64,000 nucleotides of DNA. It comes from Branchiostoma floridae (lineage: Eukaryota; Chordata; Leptocardii; Amphioxiformes; Branchiostomatidae). Position numbers and translations under genes: made by a program. The notes under the pieces were generated by a model that was given only the letters and a program-made list of their open reading frames with translations, was not told where the DNA came from and did no database searches. Shown one piece after another: positions 32,801 to 43,231 of the stretch. The stretch is taken from assembly GCF_000003815.2 (NCBI RefSeq), contig NW_023365749.1:257618-321617 (forward strand). The letters are read 5' to 3'. How positions within the stretch are numbered: the first letter of the stretch is position 1; each line of letters begins with the position of its first letter.

Positions 32801-35800
32801 GCCATCTGCCAGGACACATTGATTCCTCAGTTGTACTGTAGTGATAGGCAGAATGTGGCAAACAATGTGGCAATATTGACTTCACAGCTGTAAGAGTGGC
32901 AAAAGTCAGTAGAGCATGAATACATGTACCATGTATGTTTGAAGATATTTCTATGTAAAGTTGTAGTACATGTAGTAGTTATAACTAACAGTACAATGAT
33001 GTATGCTATGTATCCTGATCTTCCTTTTGGTGAGCAGAAACTGCACTTTTTTTATAAGTTCCTTATTTTGATTTTTTTTCTCACAAATTACTATACTGCA
33101 TTAGACTTTTGTAAGTCAACTTGGTAAAGCTTGCCTCTGGTGTAACACACTAGCTTTACTGGTACATTTATAAATGGTAGTGGATTTGTTGTACTGTACA
33201 CAAATTACTTTCCACATCTAAGCTTTATTTGAAATGACATTCTGACTTTGAAGTGCTCAATGTTTTTTCATGCTGACAAATGATACTTATATAAGTTATT
33301 ATATTATTACATGTCCAAAGCCAGTTACAGATTAAAGCTTCTATTAAGGTATCAAACACAAATGTCTCAGTTACTGAAATTGGTTTGTAAAAAAAAACCC
33401 TCATGTTCTTTTCTTTCAGATAAAGTTGGCTCCTCAAACAGCAGCATTTTCATAACGAGAAGCCGGAGATGGCCGTCCAACTCTTCCCTCACTAGTGGTA
33501 ACAACACTGAACAGTATTCACTCTTCACAGGGAAAAAAAGCATGCAGAAAAATGCATCCTCCTCTTAACTAGCTTTAACTGTCTTCCTGTACGTCCTAAC
33601 TTGTCCTGCATGGTACATGTACATGCTTTATCCCTGTCTGCAATGGAATGCTACTGACTTTCCTCCCATAACTTCCACTTTTCCTTGATGTTTAAGGTCA
33701 CACAATTCTGTGGGTAACATTTTATGGCAACCTCAAAAATATACAAAAATGAAAGTGTATTTTTCAATAAGATGTTTTGCAAAAAAAGTGCTTTTCTTTC
33801 ATGACAGAAAGCAATATATTCTCATTTTACAACAATTTACAGAAATTCAATCTATCCGTTTGTGTCAAATTGTTATCATGATATCTTTATTATGAGAACA
33901 AAATCAGCATATCTGAATGTTATCCATGAGACCCTTGTGTGACCTAACCATGACATCCCTCCGCCTTTGCACAGCCACTAACACACCCAAACCCTTGTCC
34001 TTAGAACAGAAGATACCACTAATCACACACCTGGTGGTAAAACGTCTCGGTGGTGAAATCTTCTGGTGAACACCTGCATGGGCTCAAGCACAATGTCTTA
34101 AAGAAATGTTTCAACGTCTTGTACTTGTCTCTGAGTCTTTGTTTTGTGTTGCTTTTTCTTGTAGCAAAAACTACTGTCACGAAGCACCATGCAGGGTCCA
34201 GAGGTCCGCGGTACCGGCCGCAGAGTCTACAGAACACGCCGCGGCCGCAAGGACAGGGCGATGTCACGCGTCGCATACTCTCAGCGCGGCGTGTTAAAAT
34301 CAAGGACCTCACGAGTCAGATCTTCGAGCTGCAGCGGGAGCTCGACGACTTAAGACGGGAGAACAAACTCCTCAAGACGCTGCAACACAAGCAAGAAAAG
34401 GCGCTGACAAGATTCGAGGATCAGGAAAGCGACCTGCCGCAACTTCTCGCGCGACACAGCGCGGAGGTTCGGAACTTGAAGGAGCGGTTACGACACAAAC
34501 AGGACAGTAACCACCGCTCGGAACAGAAGATTAAAGACTTGCGGGATGACCTGGAGAAAAAGGAGCACCAGGTCTCCAAGCTGCAGAAAATCGTCAGGGA
34601 CAAAAATCTTGCCGAGAGAGATGAGCTGAACAGGAAGCTGATGAGGACAGAGCAGATGCTGCTGGATAAGGAGAAAAAAGTCACCGTAAGTCCTTCGTGG
34701 TCGTCTGTTTTTTGTTTGTTTGTTTGTTTGTTTGTTTTACATACCTGGTAAACCTCCTTAAGGCGTAACACACCAAGTCTGTACTGAACAGTACAAGCTG
34801 CATATTCGGACAGAGTTATTTGATCTACACACATAGGGAAGAACCCCTTCTCTTTTGTGGGTCGTGGTGGGTTCTTTAACGTGTTGGTGGTGTGGCTCTC
34901 CTCAAACACAGGACCTCCATTTAACGTCCTATCCAAGGGACGGCCCTAACCAAAGCTAGATACTTATTTTCACCTGAGTGAAGTGAGGAAAGTCATGTAA
35001 AATGCCTTTCCCAAGGGCTCAAGATCGGTGACAGATTCGAACCCAGAACCTCTGACTTTGTTCCTGTAACAGCTCTTCATAAAAGCAGCATCAAAATGAC
35101 TACCATACAATAGGCGTGATATACACAAAGGCATTGTCTTTCATCAAGATAAAATAGATAAGCTTCTGAGTACACACTTTAGCTAACGGACAAGACTTGT
35201 ACAGCTTTCAAGTGGGGGGGAAGAGGGCTAAAAAATAGGGGAAAACTTGTACAGGGAAGTTGGACTATCAATGTAACAATTCGGACGAAACATTCTTACA
35301 AGGACTGTGCAAAAATTTTAACAGTAAAACATTTTCCCTTGTCATTCTAACACTTCTCTCAATGGTCTCCACCATAGCACAAAGCTCCTACAAGCTACAC
35401 TAACTGATCCCTGGGCATTATGTTGACAATAGCAACAGCTTTAACAGGTTAAATGGAGCCTGTAATACTGAACTGTGGGGAGGGATCGGGACATGGTCCA
35501 GTTACTGGGTCACTGGGTCGGAACTGTTACTTATAGTGTTGACTGGAAAACATGGTTTGTTTGGAAAACTGCAAGTTATCAGAATTTGTAGCCAGTACTG
35601 TTACTAGAGAATGTTCCTGCCAAATTTATGTAGCCTTTCTTACAGCTTCTTTTTTATTATCTGTATTCTTTAGCCAGGGTAGCCCAGCTCAGAGACTTTG
35701 CAATGCTCTTCAGTGTTGCTCTGGGTATACATGAATAGAACATGAGCACAATGCAAGAGACAACTAACAAAAACAAACAAAATGAATCTACGTACATGAT

Positions 35801-38800
35801 ATCAAGTTCAAATCTGTTTATTTGTACGTTTCTCTTCCTGTTTTTCTCATGAAAATAGTTGTTTTGCAGTAGAAATAGTTAGCTAAAAGTTGTCAGAGGC
35901 AAAGGATAGTGGATGCTGTCTGAAAGATTTGACCATTTCCAAATTTTATCTAGTTGCTTCAGTAACTGTTACCTTATGTATCTTACTACCTGGATGTCTA
36001 ACCTTCATTGACGATCTACACAAGTCTCAGACATAGTCTTTTAATGCTCTCGCGTGACTAGGTCACTCCTTGAACAAATGTACTCTGAAGACGTAAAAAA
36101 ATTGGAGGTACATGTTTATGCCTTCCAAACTGTCATTGGTTGAAGAATATTCTATTATCTCTACAGGAGTTGAATAAGCACCTGGAGCTGGTACAGGGCA
36201 GCTCAACACGACAGCTGAACGCTGAGCGGGCGCGACACAAGGAGACTCAGGACAAACTCTCGTCACTGCAGGAGGAGTACGAACGTCTTCAGAATAAACT
36301 CAAGGTGGGTACAGACGTCTTCAAATTACACTTAAAGACAGACGTCTTCAAATTAAACTCAAGGTAAGTACAGATATCTTTAAAATAAACTTAAGGTGGG
36401 TACAAACATCTTCAAGGTGCAGGTGAAACGAGCAATCTTTCACACAACCATCAGTTCATAACAATAGCATGAAGTTCTGCTGCAGTACCATAAAAATCTG
36501 CTAGGAGGCCCATTATCAAACTTGACTTTCTCTTCCCTACCTACATACCAAATAATATAAAGATCCAATCACCAGCATTTTGTTTGGGGGGGGGGGGCTC
36601 ATTTGTAAATTTTTTAGACTAGTGAAGGCTGCAGATGCAAGCTTTCTGGGGGTCCGGGGCATTCACCTTCGGAAGATTTTAAAAATTCAACTTGCATTTC
36701 CTGATTCATTGATAATTTTTTTGTACTTCCAAGTTTGTGTGTGTGTTGTTTTTTTACCCCCCTGCCTATGGGTATGGTTTCAGTGTTGAAAACAGCCATA
36801 TCAAACAAGTAGCTTGTCCTACCACAGTTTTCACACCAAGTGTTCCTGAAACACTTCCAGCTGCAACCCGAGATGTTTAAGGGCACTTGAGGTGTGCATT
36901 CAGGGCACTTTAGAGGCGTGTTTGCTCTAAATGCGGTCCTTAAGGCTGGAACAAGTCTTTATCTCATTTTCACATATCTAGAAAATTATTTTATCAAATA
37001 GTTTTTCATTGGCAATGTTTTGACAGCATCCATGCCTCGGTCTTTTTAGTCATCCAAGGTTAGAGATTGTTTCAGGTCAAAGATGAACAGATAATTGTAA
37101 AAGGTTACTTTTGAAAACTCAGGCACACTTCTTACTTTTCTTAGCCAGGCACAATCCAGCTGGCATGGTCAGGCCTCAGGTACTTTTGAACGGACTTTTT
37201 GTCTTCGATTCCACTTTGTCATTTGGTGTTTTCCTCTTCAAGTTTTTGTGAACAAGAGTTAGAAAAAATAGTGGAAAGTTATTACAAAAGGTGGTGTGAT
37301 GTTTTCTTGAATCAGACGTATAGTTTGTTCCCCCGTATGTGTTGTTGGTTATTTTGACAGCAGACGTAGCCGCGCCTACCTGACTGGAATAACACGGCTC
37401 CATTGGGGGGCAACGGACAATACCCCGTCACCGGGGGCAACCGCACAAACACGGGAAACAACAGATGGCAGCGTCTGTTGTCGTGGAAACTGTTATGATA
37501 ACCCTGACCCTTGAAATGCCGTCATCCTTTGAGGGAGAGACAGTGTGGTTTCCAGTTTGATAAGCGAGGACGTCCTTTACAAGGAGGGAATGATTTATTG
37601 AGTATGAAGAGCGAGATGTCCCAGTGGATCAACTGGTAGCAGCCTCACAGTTGAGCTCCAGTTGAGCTTCTATTTCCAATTAGATATAAACTGGGAGACC
37701 CAGGTTCAAATCCAGGGTAGGGCATCTTGGTTGGGGCTGCACCTGTCTTTCGGAAGAGACGAAAATGTTGGTTCCACGTTTCCAAGAAGGTGTCTCAAGT
37801 ACTTCGAATTTAAAGGGCTAGCAACCCCTCCCTATTGAAATACCGATATATCCTGCTACAAAAACAGAACCTTTCTGCCTTATGTGTCAATAGGCCATAC
37901 AAGGGCCTTAACAAACAGATAGGAAGAGAAGCTATCTCATAGGAATACACGACTGACTAGTATAAGAAAGCTTCTTGATGTATTGACCAAGGCTAAAGAA
38001 GAAATGCTCCCTGTCTGAAACACACAGCCTCAGTACCTCAGACCACAGTCAACAAAGGTCACATTTTCTATGCAGTGTTTCAGACAGACAACCTCTAGAA
38101 TACTAATGGCAGCATTAGTATTCTGGGTACAAGGTATAATGGGGTCAAGGGGACACTTTCAGACAGCTGTAGGGAAGCCATTGTGTGCTGGGAGCCGGAA
38201 GGGTCAAGGTCACAGAATCTGACATTGACTTGTCCTGTCAGAGTTTGCATTTAGTGTTTGAAGGTCATAGTTTTCATGTTGCTGATCTAAATATAGAATA
38301 AAGAGCTGTAATGATAACAGGATTAGATTTTTTCCCTCTTCTAAGTCTAAGAGGAATTTTCCTTTCGAAAGGATATTATTATGAAGCCATAGATAAGAAG
38401 AGGATTAAATCTTTCTCTCCTCTAATAGATAGCAGTTGTCCTTCAGAGGAATGCATGTTAAAGACCCCAACACAATTATCTAATATCAATAAGAATAGTG
38501 GTGACGAGGTGCACAAAAATACACTTTACCTATCAACAAGATATCTTCCATCCCAATATTAGGATGACGTCTTTACTTTCTTACTTAAAGCAGTGTCTAG
38601 ACAAAGAAACTAGGACTACATCTTAAGTGAATTTGTTTTTATTTCCCGTCCCCAGGAAAAAGAGAAGGAACTGGACATCAGGAACATCTACTCCAACCGG
38701 TTAAAGGTCGGCGGGTCCAAAGCACCCAGTGTGGAAAACAGCCCCAGGAGACCCAAGGTACGATTACCCCAATTTTCCTAAGCATACTTTTATGTCTTCT

Positions 38801-40801
38801 AAGTCATACTTTTATGTATTACGCAATATATGAATGATAAAGAATTGGCAAAAATATCACAACAGTGCCACAGTGAACGAACCCCGCAGTGCCGCACCGA
38901 TGCCTCAAGTACAGTGAGATACCTTTATTAATTCAGCTAGCCTTGTATCTGTCCCTATTTTAGCTCCAGCCCCATCAATTGCAAGTCCCTCCACTGGCCA
39001 AGTGTGTAGAGTATCTATTAGAGACCTTGCAGTCGGTAGGTCATGAGTTTGATTCCCGGCTGAGTGTGACGGGTCGTTCAGTGTAATATAACCAGCTGCT
39101 GCCAGGCCGTGTGCCTGCAAAGCTGGTGTGTTACAGCAAAGGGCGGTTATACCGGCCATATAGATACAGATACAGACTTCAAAAATGCTGCTTTCTCTGC
39201 TTAGCACTCATGCAGACCCACATCCCTCTTGTAGCTCCAGCCCCATCCAAGGTTGCCTACGATTGTCTTAGATAGTCATTAGTATTCAGGGCTCGAAATA
39301 CCACCTGCATATACAGGTTAGTGCAGATAAAATTGAAGCTGTGCAGGTATTTCTGGTGTCTACCTGCACCTAACCTGCACTGGTCCATGTACTGGGTTTA
39401 TACATAAATGTCATATGATGTAGGTGTGTGTGGATTGTTATGTTATAAGCTGCTGCAGCATTGATAAAGTACATGTAGGAAAGAAAAAATAGCGATGCAT
39501 TGACCCTGAACAATTTAAGTATGATTCATAATTCTTAACTTTAGAGTGGTGCATGTAAAATTTGTCTGGTGCAGGTAATTTCCAACGTTACCTGCACCAG
39601 TGCAGGTATGCAGAAAAAGTATTTCGAGCCCTGGTATTATATGTAGAGCTATCACATCAAACTTGACTGCACTGATTGTTTGATTGACAGTGCTGATATT
39701 TGAACCCAGGACCTCTGGCTTTGGGCCAATCACTGTACAGCTATTCCACACAACAATATTTGATTGACAGTGCTGATTTCATTCCCCCAGGCTCAAAATA
39801 AGAATACTGCGACCGATGAGTCCAAGGACGACTCCTTCTTCCTGACGGCACAGCTGAACGACTCGCTGGAGGAGGAGAGAAGGAGGCGGGAGGAAGATGA
39901 TCGCAGGGTGAGGAGACGTCTTAGATATAGTCAGATCCAAAAGATTGGATCTTGGAATCCATAAGCCTGGGTGTGATGGATAAAAATCGTCATGTTAAGA
40001 TATTAAAACAGATGCCATCGATCCAAGCAGAGTCTACAAGCAAAATTTGCCCCTTAAAAATGCAGGAAATACTATTTCAGAGGGTCTACATTTCTAAATT
40101 TTTCCAGAGGAACATGCTACCAGACCCCCTAGGATCTCCAAATTCCAGGATTTTCAAATTCAAAATCTAGGGGACAGAAAAAAAATTTAGGCTGACTAGA
40201 ACACTGGAATACACCATGTTGTATTCTACATTTATTTTGATGTGACAGTGATTGACAGTGTTGTTTTATCATNNNNNNNNNNNNNNNNNNNNNNNNNNNN
40301 NNNNNNNNNNNNNNNNNNNNNNNNNNNNNNNNNNNNNNNNNNNNNNNNNNNNNNNNNNNNNNNNNNNNNNNNGATGTTTCCGTGATTCAGTTTAACGACG
40401 AGTTTGCGCCGGAGAAACAGGACGCCGGGAAGAACAAGTCCAACCTCATGGAGTCCCTGTTTGGGGAAACAGAGCGAAAACCGGACAGAAAGCAAAGCTC
40501 TTTCGGGGAAGACGACATTTTCTCATCCAGTACAAAAGCTAAGCCCGTAAAGGATCGTTCGGCCTACCCCTGGGAGAAAGAAGTGAACGTTGCCACAAAC
40601 AAGAAGAACACGAAGCTCGAGCCAACCTCAACGCTGTATGGCGGCGGTTCTGCGATCGTGGACGAGGAACCCAAGTTCACCACGAGCAAACAGTCGCCGT
40701 TCTTGCCCCGGCGGCCGCGAAGAGAGAACAGTTTCGGTAACAAGCCTGCGATTAATGCGGTGGACTCATTTGATGATGAGATAGAGGAGGTGATTCTATG
40801 A
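20808..40801 (+). CDS. LCA5: Lebercilin (LCA5) homologue, seven exons, 566 aa
   Basis: Exons 20808-21141, 33420-33497, 34165-34685, 36167-36304, 38656-38757, 39791-39907 and 40391-40801 join in phase. The N-terminus is low-complexity Ser/Arg/Pro-rich (RTRSPSPAAARRSPSPPRRK). Exon 3 carries the lebercilin signature VTRRILSARRVKIKDLTSQI, then ENKLLKTLQHKQEKALTRFE, and a long coiled coil. Exon 5 has EKEKELDIRNIYSNRL, also typical of the family. The vertebrate protein sits at the ciliary base and axoneme and takes part in intraflagellar transport; the same role is inferred here. The human protein is about 700 residues, so this is shorter. The last exon begins just after a 100-N gap, so an additional exon or longer 5' edge may be hidden there. 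Intron 1 is 12.3 kb and full of transposons. Exon 4's donor region is triplicated downstream. Confidence 0.9.
23470..24068. mobile_element. Composite repeat including a CTCTCCAAGCAGAG element
   Basis: A unit GTAGTGGTGTTCAGTGGTCA ... CATCCCGGTGGCCTT occurs at about 23477-23540 and again at 23715-23790. The second copy lies inside an element with ends CTCTCCAAGCAGAGGTTTAG (23608) and, inverted, GCCTAACCTCTGCTTGGAGAG (24068). This suggests insertion and duplication in several steps. Confidence 0.6.
24465..24599. mobile_element. Palindromic MITE (AAGGTGGTAATCTCACTGCA)
   Basis: Terminal arms AAGGTGGTAATCTCACTGCA and, inverted, TGCAGTGAGATACCACCTT enclose about 95 bases that also pair (GGGGCACTGG/CCAGTGCCCC). 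A relic of the same family (ACAGTGCCACAGTG ... ACAGTGAGATACCTTT) lies near 38862-38932. A CAGGG element is inserted directly at its right end. Confidence 0.75.
24600..24927. mobile_element. hAT-like MITE with 5-bp target duplication
   Basis: Ends are CAGGGTTCTAGCCAGG and, inverted, CTAGCTAGAACCCTG. The bases CCTTT stand on both sides (24595-24599 and 24928-24932). Inside, TTTTAGCGTAGTGG-type words recur in both orientations. CAGGG ends point to the hAT superfamily; the 5-base duplication would fit the hAT5 type. Confidence 0.75.
25320..26708. mobile_element. Mutator-like (MULE) non-autonomous element nested in the hAT
   Basis: It is a 1389-bp element with long terminal inverted repeats beginning TAGCCTCTACCAGGCTTCGT on both sides. 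The 9-bp GTGTTTCCG flanks it at 25311-25319 and 26709-26717. Long inverted repeats plus a 9-bp duplication are typical of Mutator-like elements. The left repeat contains a tandem duplication of a 91-bp segment (CAGGCTTCGTGGTTTGGTGG ... ATTCTCCAAAC). No transposase frame is seen; the 100-codon frame at 25641 is not recognisable. Confidence 0.85.
27786..27886. repeat. Tandem TTTTCGCGGTTTT repeat inside the hAT relic
   Basis: Four copies of a unit of about 30 bases (AATTTTCGCGGTTTTACAAT and variants) lie near the right end of the hAT element. Subterminal repeats of this kind often bind transposase, but this is inferred. Confidence 0.8.
28175..28590. mobile_element. Possible inverted-repeat element
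   Basis: GGCCGAGGGAAAAAATGTTT and TTTTCCTGTTTCC on the left correspond in inverted order to GGAAACGCTACATTTTTTCC and AGGCCT on the right. The exact ends and target duplication were not resolved. Confidence 0.35.
29426..29865. mobile_element. Retroposon with long inverted repeat and 13-bp target duplication
   Basis: Arms starting CGCCAAAAATAGTTACTCAA are inverted copies of each other over about 80 bases and enclose roughly 260 bases with short tandem words (GAAGACAATTTGGATT). A tail TATCTTATTACCTGGATGTC follows the right arm. The 13-base GCTTAAAGATATT stands on both sides (29413-29425 and 29866-29878). Fragments of the right arm or tail occur at about 14595-14630, 35890-36014 and 60915-61010. 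A 13-bp duplication, inverted terminal repeats and a hammerhead-like core suggest a Penelope-like element remnant. Confidence 0.75.
29478..29507 (-). ncRNA. Hammerhead-ribozyme-like core
   Basis: On the minus strand: CTGACGA (fits CUGANGA), one extra A, a perfect 6-bp stem GGATAG/CTATCC with loop TGGATT, then GAAA. These are the conserved core blocks of a hammerhead ribozyme in the right order. The extra A after CUGANGA is a deviation, and stems I and III are not convincing as a single unit; minimal ribozymes in Penelope-like elements also have very short stem III. The right arm keeps the stem and GAAAC but has lost CUGANGA. Confidence 0.45.
30548..31150. repeat. Minisatellite of about 75-80 bp, diverged
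   Basis: At least four copies from 30826 share TATAGAGTTGAGATCTGTTG, GTGTTGTGTAGTGAGAGATG and CCACTGGTA. A more diverged stretch with the same words extends back to about 30548. It lies in LCA5 intron 1. Confidence 0.75.
31254..31430 (+). mobile_element. Dispersed hairpin-TG element, diverged copy
   Basis: ACCTTCCCCAAGAAGGTT hairpin, TTTGTGTTTGTTTGTCTGTG, then TGAATAGCATAACTTGATAA, GGCTATTTGGTAGG and GGGAAGACAAGGATCAAC match the body of the element at 3637-4015. Confidence 0.55.
31431..33419. other. Intronic stretch of LCA5 with nothing recognised
   Basis: AT-rich intron sequence before exon 2. No exon, RNA gene or clear repeat is seen. Confidence 0.4.
34745..35060 (-). mobile_element. tRNA-derived SINE in LCA5 intron 3
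   Basis: Read on the minus strand: a B-box-like GGGTTCGAATCTGT, then CTTGGGAAAGGCATTTTACA, TCACTTCACTCAGGTGAAAA, TAGGACGTTAAATGGAGGTC and CACGTTAAAGAACCCACCAC, ending near a (GTTT)n tract. The middle and tail match the SINE at 50707-51115. The 5' end and A box are unclear. Confidence 0.7.
35880..36014 (+). mobile_element. Fragment of the hammerhead-bearing retroposon family
   Basis: GGATAGTGGATGCTGTCTGA, TTGACCATTTCCAAATTTTA, AGTTGCTTCAGTAACTG and the tail TATCTTACTACCTGGATGTC match, with substitutions, the right arm and tail of the element at 29426-29865. Confidence 0.7.
36270..36400. repeat. Triplicated LCA5 exon 4/intron junction
   Basis: The exon 4 end CGTCTTCAGAATAAACTCAA|G followed by GTGGGTACA is copied downstream as CGTCTTCAAATTAAACTCAA G|GTAAGTACA (donor at 36363/36364) and TCTTTAAAATAAACTTAAG|GTGGGTACA (donor at 36395/36396). 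A fourth partial copy lacks a donor. The later donors would extend the exon by 59 or 91 bases, out of phase with exon 5. Confidence 0.8.
37612..37800 (+). mobile_element. tRNA-derived SINE in LCA5 intron 4
   Basis: An A-box-like region (GTCCCAGTGGATCAACTGGT) and a B box (GGTTCAAATCC, about 37704-37714) are followed by GGGGCTGCACCTGTCTTTCG and GAGACGAAAATGTTGGTTCC. The spacing between the boxes is enlarged by a small duplication (AGTTGAGCTCC, AGTTGAGCTTC). Confidence 0.65.
38930..39190 (+). mobile_element. tRNA-derived SINE with GATACA tail, LCA5 intron 5
   Basis: The A-box-like CTGGCCAAGTGTGTAGAGTA and B box GAGTTTGATTCCCGG lie about 50 bases apart. TGTGCCTGCAAAGCTGGTGT and an (ATACAG)n tail follow. 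The sequence is unlike the SINE at 50707, so a different SINE family. Confidence 0.65.
39287..39633. mobile_element. hAT-like MITE with 5-bp target duplication
   Basis: Ends CAGGGCTCGAAATACC and, inverted, AAGTATTTCGAGCCCTG. GTATT stands on both sides (39282-39286 and 39634-39638). Inside, CTGCACC/GGTGCAG words recur in both orientations. It lies in LCA5 intron 5. Confidence 0.8.
40273..40372. other. Assembly gap (100 N)
   Basis: A run of exactly 100 N bases, ending 18 bases before the apparent start of the last lebercilin exon. Confidence 0.99.
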
Positions 40802-42884
40802 AGCTGTCTGACACAGGAATGTGTTCAAAAACTGGTCACTCTGAATTTGGAAAGATGTATGTGAGCAGTCTTGTGTTGTTGTTTGGAAATTACACACAAT
40901 TTGTGGCAGACATACAATTTGTGGCAGATTCATTTGTTATAAATCTACTGTACTACAAATTAATATCTGACATCATATTATAGTGTGTACGAACTCATTC
41001 ATACTGTAATAACTGTCCTAAACCTCAGTATAAACTCATCTCTGGTTGTACATTTGAATATTCACATATAAGAGCTGGGTACGTCACTGTACTTTTAAAA
41101 TTTGTTTGAGAACCTGGGTCATTTTTGAAACCATGAGAAAAAAATGTATATTGTCGCATTTCAATTCATGACAAGAAAGAAAGTATATTGTGAAAACGTG
41201 AGTAAATGTAGTGTTATCAAGTGCAAGACATCTTTGTGTTGGTCCCAGGTTTTGTGAGGTCTGCCTCTATAATTGTAAAAGCACACGTCACTAACAGTCG
41301 TTTTCAGAAGGCAGAGAAAAAAAAGATAAAAATCAATGTTTGGTCCTGAAAGTGTACAAAAGTGATCTGTGAAGAAGCATTGCTAGCAGGGCATGTACAT
41401 AAAAAAGGTATGTAAGCAAATCCCTGTGCCTCAATAAGGGGCAATGCTACAACTAAAAATGATAGAATAATATATTGTGTCGTGTACTGACATTATATGT
41501 GTAAAATCGAATGGAAAACATTCCAGTAAGCCATGACATTATAAAGATTTCTTGGTCCTAAGACTATTCAGATTAAGATATCAACATGAATAGCTTCAAA
41601 CATCACAGCATATCATGTTCCCACCAGTATGTGTGCCAAAATGGGGATATTCAGTTAAAGAAACACTTGCTGTTTGGTTTTATATTCAACTGTTGTCCTG
41701 GATACATGGTCGTTCTTTTGGAAATTGTTTACAATGGTGTACAGTTGTAGTGTACCAGTGAGAAATGTTAAGATTGGCTCAATCTTTTAAAGGTTTGCAC
41801 TGATTGGCAATGCAGGCATACTAAAGTACCAGTAATACTCCAGACTTGACCTTTAACCTATGCGTTGTCAATGGCAACCAGAGAGCTGATTGGCTCATGT
41901 CAGAGTAGTGTCTAAATCCATGGCAGTTGTCTACATGGCACTGAACAGATTTTAGCGAAGTGTAAATTCTCGTGTACATGACATGTTTTATTACGTACCA
42001 CAACAAGATTGTGTTTTGTCTATTGCAACAGTTGTTTTAACGTAACAAATTGAATTAACAAAGTCAGGTACATGTTTGTAAATGAAGCAAGTTGTACAGC
42101 CATATACACTGTAGCGTCAGAAAATGAAGTTTAATGTACAAATATTATTATAGCTTTCCTGCAATACGAACCACAAGTAGTAACGAGACATTCAACAAGT
42201 AGGCTGCTTTTATGTACAGAGAGTTTTTAGAATGCAGCTTCTAGTCTTAATGATGTGCTTCCAATGTCTTAGAATTGTACTTGATGTCACTTTATGGGTT
42301 TTATCAGCAATGGTGCATAACTTAAATGTACAGTGAGTCGAAATTTTAATCCACATTGCATCTTTTACGTGTGTAAAATTCTGTGTACAGAGATGGAATG
42401 CTTCATTAAAACCTTCCGCAACGTAATCTGTTGTTGTCGTTTCTTAGAGCCATTGGTAAGATGTAGCCTTTCGCTTGAATTGGTATATTAATACGGATTA
42501 CCACAGATCTGCAAGCGAAAGGATTGAGCCAAGTGTCACTGCAGTGGCTGGCACTCAGGCTGGGTAGGATAGTGTCTTTGATACATGTAGTAGGTAGCCC
42601 TAGTAACAATATGTACAATAGAGCAGCTATGACAGCTATGTTGTTACACTCGAAAGACAAGCTATCTGAAAATTCAATAAATAAATAGATTAGGCATACT
42701 GGTTTTCCAGCCACCCTATGTGCCTACACCGCAGACAAGTCACAAGTAGACACGTCCAACTAGCCTGGATGCCAGCCTTTTTACATTAAGTCAATACCTG
42801 TGCCAAAAAGGGAAGCAACCAAGAGAGCCTTAGCATCCAGACTATACCTGTAGTTGACCAGCAACCCTATGTGCCCACATTGCA

Positions 42885-43200
42885 GATAAAGTACAAGTCT
42901 GATCTTCCTGCCATCATACATTTGTACATGCTTACACTGCAGACATCCTCCAGCACTAAAGTTGCTTACACTGCAGACAAAGTACAAGTCTGATCTTCCT
43001 ACTCTCCAAGCAGAGGTTAGGCTCCGGCTGTTTTTTAACGTTTTTTAGTTGTTTTTATCGGGCTTTCTATTTTGTCTTTTTTTTTGCTGTGTCCGGCCTA
43101 ACGTTAAGCCGGAGCCTAACCTCTGCTTGGAGAGTATGATCTTCCTGCCATCATACATTTGTACATGCTTACAATGCAGACATCCTCCAGCAACAACGTT
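42885..43200. repeat. Tandem duplication split by a MITE
   Basis: The segment AAAGTACAAGTCTGATCTTC with CTGCCATCATACATTTGTAC, ATGCTTACACTGCAGACATC and CTCCAGCA is present in two or more direct copies. A MITE (43002-43134) has inserted in one of them. It lies in the likely GET1 3' UTR. Confidence 0.75.
43002..43134. mobile_element. 133-bp MITE, best copy of the CTCTCCAAGCAGAG family
   Basis: Perfect terminal inverted repeats CTCTCCAAGCAGAGGTTAGG continuing into CTCCGGCT at both ends, with TA on each side (43000-43001 and 43135-43136). The near-perfect arms indicate recent activity compared with the other copies. Confidence 0.9.
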
Positions 43201-43231
43201 GTAGTTTTCCTTAGTAACAGCCGCCGCCCCC

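Larger units (their letters stand above)
40802..43231. other. Convergent 3' regions of LCA5 (+) and GET1 (-)
   Basis: No coding exon is seen. A plus-strand AATAAATAAAT signal at about 42676 could end the lebercilin transcript, giving a 3' UTR near 1.9 kb. The GET1 3' UTR would run from 43231 downward; no single minus-strand poly-A signal stands out. Confidence 0.4.

Noticed and set aside
33710..33895. A 61-codon AT-rich frame in LCA5 intron 2
   Set aside because: It has no splice signals or recognisable similarity, and AT-rich introns give such frames by chance.
34421..34936. A 171-codon open frame on the minus strand
   Set aside because: It is the complement of lebercilin exon 3 followed by SINE sequence.
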